Assembly: GCA_947443815.1 (NCBI GenBank) | Contig: CANEXR010000088.1 | Location: forward strand, 1-10,065 | Direction: 5' to 3' | Length of the DNA stretch: 10,065 nt | DNA from: Flavobacteriaceae bacterium | Lineage (GTDB): Bacteria; Bacteroidota; Bacteroidia; Flavobacteriales; Flavobacteriaceae | Shown here: piece after piece, positions 1 to 6,503 of the stretch | Layout of the letters: the number at the start of each line of letters is the position of its first letter | How positions within the stretch are numbered: position 1 is the first letter of the stretch | The notes under the pieces: generated by a model | Told to the model about the DNA's origin: nothing | Seen by the model: the letters and a program-made list of their open reading frames with translations, nothing else | Database searches by the model: none | Position numbers and translations under genes: made by a program

Positions 1-1053
1 TAAACCAGAAGTTATTTGCCAATTATCCCCAAAAACACCTTTGTAAGCGGTATTCAAATAAAAATTATTGTTATTTAAATCTACTCTCGTTTTTTGTGGT
101 GAATTGATATTTTCCTGATTAATATCAAATTTAGAAGAATCAAAAGCAGCATAAAATTTTAGAAGTCCATTATTGAAATTATAACGATATACTGTTTCGC
201 CAGACAAGGATTGAAAAGGACTATTCCAATCCACATTTTGAGGAATTACGGATTGGTAAGGAGCTAAATTAATGTAAGCTGTATTTACACTTAAAGAGCT
301 TTTTTTCCATTTTTGAGTATTCCCTAATCCTAAACCTACTGTCATTAATGAAATTTCAGTTTTGTTTTGATCGGGTTCATCCTGGGTATTTAATAACAAA
401 ACGCTGGATAAAGCCTCTCCATATTCAGCAGAATATCCACCCGTTGAGAACGAAATTCCACTAAACAAAAAAGGAGAAAACCGCCCTCTAGTAGGTAAAT
501 TATTTGTACTCGCTCCATAAGGTTGAGAAACCCTCATGCCATCAATAAAAGTTTGTGTTTCATTTGCCTCGCCTCCTCGAACAAACAATCGTCCGTCTTC
601 ACCAACTGTTTGTGTCCCTGGCAAAGTTTGCAAAGCAGCAATAATATTTCCGGCAGAACCCGCTGTGGTAACTATATCCAAAGGTTTCAATACCGAAACT
701 CTAGCTTTGTCTCCTGCTTCTAATGTTCCCGCAGTAATTATAACAGCATCAAGCGAAGTAACACTTTCACGTAATTTGATGATTTTATTCTTGAAATCCG
801 CAACATCAATCATTGTCTTTGAAGTTTCATAAATTAAGAAACTTACTACCAAGGTTTGATTTCCTGTTGCAGTAGTTGTAAAATTAAAATCTCCCGTTTC
901 ATTACTCGAAGCACCATCATAAGTTCCTTCAATAAAAATATTAGCTCCTGAAATTGGTTTCCCTTTTTCATCAACAATTTTTCCAGAAAGAGTTGCCTGC
1001 GAAAAAACAGCAAAACTGAATAATAAAATAGTAAGTGTAAAAATAGATTTCAT
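1..1053 (-). CDS. TonB-dependent outer-membrane receptor, N-terminal part (runs off left edge)
   Basis: Translating the minus strand from the ATG at 1053-1051 gives 351 uninterrupted residues to the window edge, so the beta-barrel is mostly outside. Residues 1-18 form a signal peptide (hydrophobic stretch ending AVFS, mature protein starting at Gln19). Residues about 21-105 look like a carboxypeptidase-regulatory-like beta-sandwich (GKIVDEKGKPISGANIFIEG, later an NETGDF turn), usual at the front of Bacteroidota receptors. Residues about 125-225 are the plug domain, with AALQTLPG, a VRGG turn (158-161), FIDGM (169-173) and GGYSAEYGEALS (205-216). The barrel begins around 230. The family imports bulky ligands across the outer membrane using TonB energy; the ligand cannot be told. 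No SusD-like lipoprotein lies upstream, and the downstream side is not visible. It is transcribed divergently from the acetyltransferase gene. Family call is secure; substrate unknown. Confidence 0.93.
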   Translation of the reverse strand, partial: MKSIFTLTILLFSFAVFSQATLSGKIVDEKGKPISGANIFIEGTYDGASSNETGDFNFTTTATGNQTLVVSFLIYETSKTMIDVADFKNKIIKLRESVTSLDAVIITAGTLEAGDKARVSVLKPLDIVTTAGSAGNIIAALQTLPGTQTVGEDGRLFVRGGEANETQTFIDGMRVSQPYGASTNNLPTRGRFSPFLFSGISFSTGGYSAEYGEALSSVLLLNTQDEPDQNKTEISLMTVGLGLGNTQKWKKSSLSVNTAYINLAPYQSVIPQNVDWNSPFQSLSGETVYRYNFNNGLLKFYAAFDSSKFDINQENINSPQKTRVDLNNNNFYLNTAYKGVFGDNWQITSGL

Positions 1054-1080
1054 AATATTGGTTTTTTGATTTTGATGAAG

Positions 1081-1088
1081 CAAATCTA
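1081..1088 (-). promoter_or_regulatory. -7 promoter element of the TonB receptor gene
   Basis: On the minus strand this reads TAGATTTG, a perfect match to the Bacteroidota -7 consensus TAnnTTTG, 27 bases before the receptor ATG. No TTG-type -33 element is found about 20 bases upstream; that space holds an A/T run followed by the direct repeat at 1109-1141. Absence of a -33 element would fit an activator-dependent promoter, but that is inference. Confidence 0.6.
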
Positions 1089-1108
1089 TTTTGAAAAGAC
1101 TTATTTAA

Positions 1109-1141
1109 AAATTGTAGTTGACTGAACTGTTGAAATTGTAG
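1109..1141. repeat. Perfect 9-bp direct repeat in a divergent promoter region
   Basis: AAATTGTAG occurs at 1109-1117 and again at 1133-1141, 24 bases start to start. The near copy lies about 20 bases upstream of the receptor -7 element, and the far copy lies 6 bases upstream of the TTG of the acetyltransferase promoter. Same-strand repeats at about two helical turns just upstream of a promoter are the usual arrangement for response-regulator dimers such as LytTR or OmpR types. No cognate regulator is visible in this window, so the role is inferred from position only. Confidence 0.5.
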
Positions 1142-1147
1142 GATGAG

Positions 1148-1178
1148 TTGTAATCCTTCTTAATTTCTTTTATATTTA
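1148..1178 (+). promoter_or_regulatory. Putative promoter of the acetyltransferase-VOC unit
   Basis: TTG at 1148-1150, a 20-base spacer and TATATTTA at 1171-1178 match the Bacteroidota pattern TTG-N(17-23)-TAnnTTTG in all but the last base. The element ends 21 bases before the ATG at 1200, giving a short leader with no Shine-Dalgarno sequence, as is common in this phylum. Confidence 0.5.
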
Positions 1179-1199
1179 CCATAAACTAGATTCCAATTT

Positions 1200-1781
1200 A
1201 TGAAAACTGAAAAAGAAAAAATGATTGACGGAGATTTTTATTTGGCTGGTGACAGTGTTTTAGTAAAAGACCGTCGCAAATCCAAAAATCTTCTTCATCG
1301 ACTGAATGTAATTGAATATAGAGTCACCAAAAAAGCACGTGAAATCATCAAAGAATTACTTCCTAATGCAGGACTCAACTTGTATATTGAACCTCCTTTC
1401 TTTTGTGATTACGGATACAATATCAGTTGTGGCGATAATGTCTATTTTAATGTAAATTGTGTTGTCTTAGATAGTGCCAAAGTAACCATTGGTTCTAATG
1501 TTTTTTTTGCACCAGGAGTACAATTGTACACCGCTACCCATCCTCTCGAAGCGGAACTGAGAAAAACACTCGAAAATGCCTTACCAATAACCATTGGTAA
1601 TGATTGCTGGATTGGCGGAAATACTGTTATTTGCCCTGGTGTAACTATCGGGAATGGTTGTGTAATTGGGGCGGGTTCTGTTGTCACAAAAAATATTCCT
1701 GATAATACTTTGGCTGTTGGAAATCCCGCAAAAGTGATTCGGAAATTAAATTCAATGATAACTTCAATATTAATATCGTAA
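1200..1781 (+). CDS. Sugar O-acetyltransferase, maltose/galactoside type (left-handed beta-helix)
   Basis: This 193-residue protein has the full layout of the Maa/LacA/NodL group, cytosolic trimers that move an acetyl group from acetyl-CoA to a sugar hydroxyl. The N-terminal Mac domain (about 5-60) opens KEKMIDGDFYLAGDSVLVKD, the expected family start, which supports the ATG at 1200 over the Met at codon 8. Hexapeptide repeats then build the beta-helix, with DYGYNISCGDNVYFN (70-84) and IGNDCWIGGNTVICPGVTIG (132-151). The catalytic His is expected at His114 in the YTATHPLEAE motif, and the C-terminus has the CoA-site signature GNPAKVIRKL (174-183). The acceptor sugar is not predictable. It is followed after 10 bases by the VOC gene, so the two are probably co-transcribed. 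Confidence 0.92.
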   Translation: MKTEKEKMIDGDFYLAGDSVLVKDRRKSKNLLHRLNVIEYRVTKKAREIIKELLPNAGLNLYIEPPFFCDYGYNISCGDNVYFNVNCVVLDSAKVTIGSNVFFAPGVQLYTATHPLEAELRKTLENALPITIGNDCWIGGNTVICPGVTIGNGCVIGAGSVVTKNIPDNTLAVGNPAKVIRKLNSMITSILIS

Positions 1782-1791
1782 AATATTCTCT

Positions 1792-2181
1792 ATGCTTACT
1801 TTAAACAAAATACATCATATTGCTATCATTTGTTCAAATTATCAAAAATCCAAACATTTTTATACCGAAATCTTAGGACTGACCATTGTACAAGAAATTT
1901 TTAGAGAAGAAAGGCAGTCTTATAAACTTGATTTAGCACTTAACGGAATCTTTACCATCGAACTATTTTCGTTCGAAAATGCTCCCAAAAGAACTTCGGC
2001 TCCCGAGGCTTGTGGTTTAAGACATTTGGCTTTTGAAGTAAATGACATCCAAGAAACTAGAGCTTATTTTACACAAAAAAGTACAATAGCAGAAGAAATA
2101 CGTATCGACATTCATTCTAAAAAACAGTATTTTTTTATAGCAGACCCTGATGATTTACCGATAGAATTTTATGAACTTTAA
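1792..2181 (+). CDS. VOC-superfamily metalloprotein, YaeR/SMU1112c-like
   Basis: This 129-residue single-domain protein belongs to the vicinal-oxygen-chelate (glyoxalase I-like) fold. It closely follows E. coli YaeR in KIHHIAII (6-13), the FYTEILGL segment (23-30), ALNGIFTIELFSF (49-61), the SAPEACGLRHLAFEV stretch (69-83) and the ending DPDDLPIEFYEL. Likely metal ligands by family pattern are His9, Glu57, His78 and Glu125. The YaeR-like branch has no firmly established reaction, so a lyase role is only suggested by the fold. It starts 10 bases after the acetyltransferase stop and probably shares its promoter. A weak A/T hairpin follows the stop. Confidence 0.9.
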   Translation: MLTLNKIHHIAIICSNYQKSKHFYTEILGLTIVQEIFREERQSYKLDLALNGIFTIELFSFENAPKRTSAPEACGLRHLAFEVNDIQETRAYFTQKSTIAEEIRIDIHSKKQYFFIADPDDLPIEFYEL

Positions 2182-2195
2182 TCCAAAATAGCTTC

Positions 2196-2220
2196 TTTGA
2201 TTTTAAATCAAAATATTATT
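2196..2220 (+). terminator. Weak A/T-rich hairpin after the VOC gene
   Basis: TTTGATTT at 2196-2203 and AAATCAAA at 2205-2212 are perfect inverted repeats, followed by a T-rich stretch (TATTATTTTT from 2213). The stem has only one G/C pair and needs to open at the tip, so termination would be inefficient. The call rests on its place 14 bases after the stop. Confidence 0.3.
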
Positions 2221-2240
2221 TTTCATTTTATAAAAAACAC

Positions 2241-2276
2241 ACTAATTAAAACACAATATGTTGAAAATTAATTAGT
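2241..2276. repeat. 9-bp inverted repeat upstream of the LpxR-family pseudogene
   Basis: ACTAATTAA at 2241-2249 is perfectly complementary to TTAATTAGT at 2268-2276. The 18-base interval contains a second small pairing, AACA with TGTT. It lies just upstream of the TAATTTTG element at 2295 and would overlap its -33 region, a position suited to an operator. In DNA this AT-rich, chance pairing cannot be excluded. Confidence 0.3.
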
Positions 2277-2294
2277 TAACATAATTAAAATGAT

Positions 2295-2302
2295 TAATTT
2301 TG
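2295..2302 (+). promoter_or_regulatory. Candidate -7 element for the LpxR-family pseudogene
   Basis: TAATTTTG matches TAnnTTTG exactly and lies 56 bases before the ATG at 2359. The expected -33 TTG is missing; the nearest TTG, at 2261, is 31 bases away. The surrounding DNA is very AT-rich, so the match carries limited weight. Confidence 0.35.
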
Positions 2303-2358
2303 TCATTTACTTATTAGTAAAAAAATTCAAATAAATAGTTTTTTTGCATAAGTGTATA

Positions 2359-3012
2359 ATGAAAAATTGTCTGAAAAAATATTATACAATTAGTTGGCTC
2401 TTTTTATCTGCAATGCTATTTGACCAAAGAATAGACAATACGGCCTCTTTTAGAGAAATAAAAAGCAACCATTATTTTCGTTATCATTACGACAACGATT
2501 ATTTTACTGCAACTGATTATTACTACACCCAAGGCGATAATTTTGAATTGGTTAGTCCAAAATTGATTCAAAATCCAGTAAATATTTTTTTTTACAAATT
2601 AAAAAGTAGTGAGCAGCAATATGGCTTATCATTTGAACAAATGGGCTTCACTCCAACAAGCCTTAAATCAGATAAAATTCTATATGGTGACCGTCCGGCT
2701 GCTTTTGGGAGAATAAATGCTCCTTTTACTTCAATAAAAAACAAAAACAACTTTGAAATTTATTTTTACTTACAAGGTTTAGCAACAATAATTGGTTAAG
2801 ATGCTAGTTTACAAGAAGGTTTATTCCACAAAAAAAGTCCTTATGTAATTGCCAATCAAAACATAAATAGAATTACTTTTCAAAATAATCTTGGGATTAC
2901 ATTGCCATATAAATCTCTTTATCTTGAATATACGCGTTCAGAACTATCTAAAGAATTTAAAACAGGAAAATCACATCAATGGGGTGGATTTAGAATTGGT
3001 TTTAAATTATGA
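2359..3012 (+). pseudogene. Decayed LpxR-family (DUF2219) outer-membrane lipid A deacylase
   Basis: The N-terminal part resembles the LpxR family, outer-membrane barrels that remove the 3'-acyloxyacyl group of lipid A. A signal peptide (1-22) is followed by YDNDYFTATDYYYTQG (44-59), matching the family's Asn-Asp and Thr-Asn/Gln-Gly active-site segment, and by GDRP (110-113; 2686-2697). Directly after GDRP the sequence jumps to what looks like a late strand (INAPFTSIKNKNNFEIYF). TAA at 2797-2799 then stops the frame where a Tyr-type codon is expected, yet the same frame continues coding-like to TGA at 3010 with strands such as SLYLEYTRSELSKEF and a final WGGFRIGFKL. The 217 codons compare with roughly 320 residues in the family, so about 100 residues including an expected catalytic His appear lost. 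Met at 2359 is preferred to the in-frame TTG at 2344. Certainly broken; family call fairly sure. Confidence 0.8.
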
Positions 3013-3154
3013 CTTAAAAATTATATAGAGTACCTAAATAATTGTTGAAATTTAGTGCCGTTTTTTAAAATTTAACTCCTTTAAAATAAATTCCAAATAT
3101 GTAATTAATGGTAGTTTTACGTTTTTAGAACCTTCATTTTATAAAATTCCTTTG

Positions 3155-3162
3155 TACCTTTA
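3155..3162 (+). promoter_or_regulatory. Putative -7 element of uvrB
   Basis: TACCTTTA matches TAnnTTTG in seven of eight positions and ends 20 bases before the uvrB ATG. No convincing TTG is seen at the -33 distance. The rest of the 170-base gap from 3013 holds only AT-rich DNA with no other structure I can support. Confidence 0.4.
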
Positions 3163-3182
3163 TCGCTTAGCAATTTAATTCC

Positions 3183-5174
3183 ATGAATTTTCAAGTATCT
3201 TCTGATTACCAGCCCAAAGGCGACCAACCACAAGCCATAGAAAAGTTAGCCCAAGGTATTATGGATGGTGAAAAATTTCAAACACTACTTGGAGTTACTG
3301 GCTCCGGAAAGACGTTTACAGTTGCCAATGTCATTCAGGAAATACAAAAACCAACTTTAGTTCTAGCACACAACAAGACTTTAGCAGCGCAATTATATTC
3401 GGAATTCAAACAGTTTTTTCCAAATAATGCGGTAGAATATTTCGTTTCCTATTACGATTATTACCAACCCGAAGCCTTTATGCCGGTAACAGGTGTTTTT
3501 ATTGAAAAGGATTTATCCATCAATGAAGAACTGGAAAAAATGCGTTTGAGTACCACTTCTTCCCTACTTTCAGGACGTAGAGACATCATTGTAATTGCAT
3601 CGGTTTCTTGTATTTATGGTATTGGAAATCCTGTAGAATTTCAGAAAAATGTGATTGCTATTGAGAAAAATCAAGTACTATCCCGCACCAAATTATTACA
3701 CAGTTTGGTACAAAGTTTATATTCCAGAACCGAAGCTGATTTTACACCCGGAAACTTTCGAATAAAAGGGGATATCGTAGAAGTATATCCAAGTTATGCT
3801 GATGATGCGTTCCGAATTCATTTTTTTGGAGATGAAATTGAAGAAATAGAAAGTTTTGATATAAAAACGGCTCAAGTTCTAGAAAAATTCGAACAACTGA
3901 CCATTTATCCCGCAAATATGTTTGTGACTTCTCCAGATGTATTGCAAAATGCAATTTGGGAAATTCAACAAGATTTGGTCAAACAAGTTGATTATTTCAA
4001 AGAAACTGGAAAACATCTTGAAGCCAAACGTTTAGAGGAACGCACCAATTTCGATTTAGAAATGATTCGCGAATTAGGTTATTGCTCTGGAATTGAAAAT
4101 TATTCTCGTTATCTTGATGGTCGTGAAGCGGGTTCAAGGCCTTTTTGCTTATTAGATTATTTTCCGAATGATTATTTAATGGTTGTCGATGAAAGCCATG
4201 TCACACTATCACAAGTCCATGCCATGTATGGTGGCGATAGAAGCCGCAAGGAAAACTTAGTTGAATATGGTTTTAGACTGCCTGCCGCAATGGACAATCG
4301 CCCCTTGAAATTTGAAGAATTTGAAGCCATGCAAAATCAGGTTATTTATGTATCTGCAACACCCGCAGATTATGAATTACAAAAAACAGATGGGGTTTAT
4401 GTCGAACAAGTGATTCGCCCCACAGGTTTATTAGACCCAATTATTGAAATTCGCCCAAGCTTAAACCAAATTGATGATTTAATCGAAGAAATTCAACTGC
4501 GTTGTGAACTAGACGAGCGCGTTTTGGTAACTACATTAACCAAAAGAATGGCAGAAGAATTGGCTAAATACTTAACCAAAGTTTCGATTCGTTGTCGTTA
4601 CATTCACTCTGATGTCGATACTTTGGAGCGCATTGAAATCATGCAGGATTTACGAAAAGGATTATTTGATGTATTAATTGGTGTCAACTTATTGCGTGAA
4701 GGATTGGATTTACCTGAAGTTTCTTTAGTTGCCATTTTAGATGCGGATAAAGAAGGTTTTTTAAGGAGCCATCGTTCACTTACTCAAACCATAGGACGTG
4801 CAGCAAGAAATTTAAACGGAAAAGCGATAATGTATGCCGATAAAATTACAGCAAGTATGCAAAAAACCATCGACGAAACCAATTATAGAAGAACCAAACA
4901 AATCAATTTCAACTCCGAAAACAATCAGGTTCCACAAGCTTTAAACAAAAAAATAGACTCAGCTTTTACTAAAAATCCTTTGGTAGAATATGAATTAGGT
5001 CATACTTTATCAACAGCAGCAGAACCAGAAAATGCCTATATGTCTAAACCTGAATTAGAAAAAACAATTCGAGAAAAACGCAAAGCAATGGAGAAAGCCG
5101 CCAAAGATTTAGACTTTATGCAAGCGGCAAAATTGCGCGATGACATTAAACGCTTGCAAGGGCAATTGTCTTAA
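3183..5174 (+). CDS. uvrB: UvrABC excinuclease subunit B
   Basis: This 663-residue, full-length UvrB is the damage-verifying helicase-like subunit of nucleotide excision repair. UvrA loads it on DNA, and UvrC then makes the incisions. Visible landmarks in order are the Walker A loop GVTGSGKT (37-44), the beta-hairpin start YYDYYQPEAF (90-99) that is inserted between the strands, the Walker B-like DESH (336-339), SATPADYE near 398, the motif V segment GVNLLREGLD (500-509), motif VI QTIGRAAR (535-542), and the C-terminal UVR motif (about 625-660) that binds UvrC. The N-terminus MNFQVSSDYQPKGDQPQAI is the conserved start. No frame damage or missing motif is seen. The stop overlaps the stop of the TerB-like gene on the other strand by four bases, so no terminator separates them. 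Confidence 0.98.
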   Translation: MNFQVSSDYQPKGDQPQAIEKLAQGIMDGEKFQTLLGVTGSGKTFTVANVIQEIQKPTLVLAHNKTLAAQLYSEFKQFFPNNAVEYFVSYYDYYQPEAFMPVTGVFIEKDLSINEELEKMRLSTTSSLLSGRRDIIVIASVSCIYGIGNPVEFQKNVIAIEKNQVLSRTKLLHSLVQSLYSRTEADFTPGNFRIKGDIVEVYPSYADDAFRIHFFGDEIEEIESFDIKTAQVLEKFEQLTIYPANMFVTSPDVLQNAIWEIQQDLVKQVDYFKETGKHLEAKRLEERTNFDLEMIRELGYCSGIENYSRYLDGREAGSRPFCLLDYFPNDYLMVVDESHVTLSQVHAMYGGDRSRKENLVEYGFRLPAAMDNRPLKFEEFEAMQNQVIYVSATPADYELQKTDGVYVEQVIRPTGLLDPIIEIRPSLNQIDDLIEEIQLRCELDERVLVTTLTKRMAEELAKYLTKVSIRCRYIHSDVDTLERIEIMQDLRKGLFDVLIGVNLLREGLDLPEVSLVAILDADKEGFLRSHRSLTQTIGRAARNLNGKAIMYADKITASMQKTIDETNYRRTKQINFNSENNQVPQALNKKIDSAFTKNPLVEYELGHTLSTAAEPENAYMSKPELEKTIREKRKAMEKAAKDLDFMQAAKLRDDIKRLQGQLS

Positions 5175-5572
5175 TTATACTGTTCTTGAAATGTTTTCAA
5201 TAAAACTTCAGCATCGATAATTGCATTTGGAGCTTCTTTCATCATTTTCAAAATCCTCTTTGTTGCTATGAGATTTAGTCCCATATCAATCGCTATTTGT
5301 TGAATTGCTTGCGCTTCCTTTTCATGCAAAACACCATCGCAATACATTAATAAAGCCAATCTATAAAATTGTTGGATACGCTGGAATTCAGACTTGATAG
5401 CTAATTTTGGTAATTCTTGATGAAACAAATCCTTAAAAACATCTTTCTCTATATTCAATTCTTTGGCTACAATAGACAAAAATTCATATTCTCTTTTATG
5501 CAACTGTCCATCAACGGTTGAAAAGGCTATCATCTCTAAAAGTAAACTTCTTTTTTCTTCGAAAGTATGCAT
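5171..5572 (-). CDS. TerB-like small helical protein
   Basis: This 133-residue, all-helical acidic protein has no signal peptide. It contains two matching segments, DGQLHKRE (21-28) and DGVLHEKE (79-86), each followed by a helix (EFLSIVAKELNI and AQAIQQIAIDMGL). This duplicated D-G-x-x-x-x-x-E helix pattern is typical of the TerB / DjlA-N-terminal fold, which binds metal or acts as an adaptor. The start chosen is the ATG at 5572-5570 (MHTFEEKRSLL). Reading further upstream to 5635 would run over the divergent esterase start and adds low-complexity residues that do not look like protein. No other ter genes are nearby, so a tellurite-resistance role should not be assumed. It lies tail to tail with uvrB, sharing the TTAA at 5171-5174. 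Confidence 0.8.
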   Translation of the reverse strand: MHTFEEKRSLLLEMIAFSTVDGQLHKREYEFLSIVAKELNIEKDVFKDLFHQELPKLAIKSEFQRIQQFYRLALLMYCDGVLHEKEAQAIQQIAIDMGLNLIATKRILKMMKEAPNAIIDAEVLLKTFQEQYN

Positions 5573-5580
5573 CAAATTAG

Positions 5581-5620
5581 TATTTTTAGCTAAAATATTG
5601 TTCTTAATTGTAAAATACAA
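5581..5620. promoter_or_regulatory. Divergent promoter region with two small palindromes
   Basis: Only 51 bases separate the divergent starts of the TerB-like and esterase genes. They hold TTTTAGCTAAAA (5584-5595, perfect 12-base palindrome) and TTGTA-AAA-TACAA (5608-5620), the second ending 3 bases before the esterase ATG. TATTTTTA at 5581-5588 is a one-base variant of the -7 consensus facing the esterase, but no TTG is found at the -33 distance. Possible operators or simply AT-rich coincidence. Confidence 0.3.
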
Positions 5621-5623
5621 ATA

Positions 5624-6463
5624 ATGGCCAAACAACTTACGCTACTTATCCTTTTTTTTTCTGTAACAACATTTTCTTTTGCTCAGGATGCTAATACCAA
5701 TGCAATTCAAGAGCAACAAAGTACCGCTTCTAAACAAGTTTCAACTTTTGTAATTGAAGCACCGCAACTACAAACGACCAAAAAAATATGGCTGTATTTG
5801 CCAAAAAATTATGCCAATTCCACCAAAAAATATCCAGTAATTTATATGCACGATGCTCAAAATTTATTTGATGCAAAAACATCTTATGCTGGAGATTGGA
5901 ATGTTGATGAAAAATTAGACAGTCTGAATGCACAAGTAATAATTGTAGGGATTGAACATGGTAACGAAAAACGGATAGAAGAACTTACACCTTACAAAAA
6001 CCCCAAATATGGTGGCGGAAATGCAGACAAATACCTTGATTTTATTGTCACAACTCTAAAACCCGAAATCGACAAAAAATACAGAACAAAACCAACATCC
6101 AAAAACACTACAATAATGGGGAGTTCTCTTGGAGGTCTTGTTTCCTTTTATGCCGTCATAAAATACCCCGAAGTTTTTGGTAAAGCGGGAGTGTTCTCGC
6201 CCTCTTTTTGGTATTCCAATGACATTTACACTTACATGGAAAAGAGTAAAAAAAATAAAGCCAAAATCTATTTTCTTTGTGGCGATAAAGAAACTGAGGA
6301 TAACAGTATGGTTCTAGATCTCAACAAAATGGAACATCTATTGAATAAAAACCGCTGTTATTGCTTGAATTTAAACGAAAAGAAAATCGTAAAAGGTGGC
6401 CAACATAATGAAAAATTATGGCGCGATGGTTTTGTTAATGCGATTACTTGGCTTGGTTATTAA
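5624..6463 (+). CDS. Secreted alpha/beta-hydrolase, putative esterase (esterase D / Fes-like)
   Basis: This 279-residue protein begins with a clear signal peptide (hydrophobic 5-16, ending TFSFA before Gln21), so it acts in the periplasm or is exported. The mature part follows the putative-esterase family (PF00756): a strand with KIWLYLPKNYA (54-64), VIYMHDAQNLFD (72-83), the nucleophile elbow GSSLGG with catalytic Ser168 (166-171), and likely Asp221 in the FLCGDKE turn. His261 in GGQHNEKLWRDGF completes the triad. The family includes enterobactin esterase, acetylxylan and feruloyl esterases and tributyrin esterases; the substrate here is not evident. The epimerase gene starts 40 bases after its stop without a terminator, so co-transcription is likely. 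The ATG at 5624 is fixed by the signal peptide. Confidence 0.88.
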   Translation: MAKQLTLLILFFSVTTFSFAQDANTNAIQEQQSTASKQVSTFVIEAPQLQTTKKIWLYLPKNYANSTKKYPVIYMHDAQNLFDAKTSYAGDWNVDEKLDSLNAQVIIVGIEHGNEKRIEELTPYKNPKYGGGNADKYLDFIVTTLKPEIDKKYRTKPTSKNTTIMGSSLGGLVSFYAVIKYPEVFGKAGVFSPSFWYSNDIYTYMEKSKKNKAKIYFLCGDKETEDNSMVLDLNKMEHLLNKNRCYCLNLNEKKIVKGGQHNEKLWRDGFVNAITWLGY

Positions 6464-6503
6464 CGTTTTTTATCCTTATAAATACTCCAAAAAAAAATTA
6501 ATT

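Noticed and set aside
523..832. Plus-strand open frames of 66 and 98 codons inside the receptor gene
   Set aside because: They lie antisense to a well-supported TonB receptor coding region, and their translations show no family features.
3013..3182. Possible small gene or RNA between the LpxR-like pseudogene and uvrB
   Set aside because: No open frame of useful length, no stable hairpin and only a -7 element for uvrB could be found.
5171..5572. Tellurite-resistance function for the TerB-like gene
   Set aside because: No terA, terC, terD or terZ gene is nearby, and the fold occurs in many unrelated settings.
5573..5635. Longer N-terminus for the TerB-like protein starting at 5635
   Set aside because: It would cross the start of the divergent esterase gene, and the added residues (YFTIKNNILAKN) read like translated AT-rich promoter DNA; the Met at 5572 begins the family-like helix.
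6396..6503. Upstream ATG for the epimerase inside the esterase gene
   Set aside because: Dipeptide epimerases begin at the strand that starts MELILRAF; the extra 36 residues overlap the esterase's conserved C-terminus in another frame.
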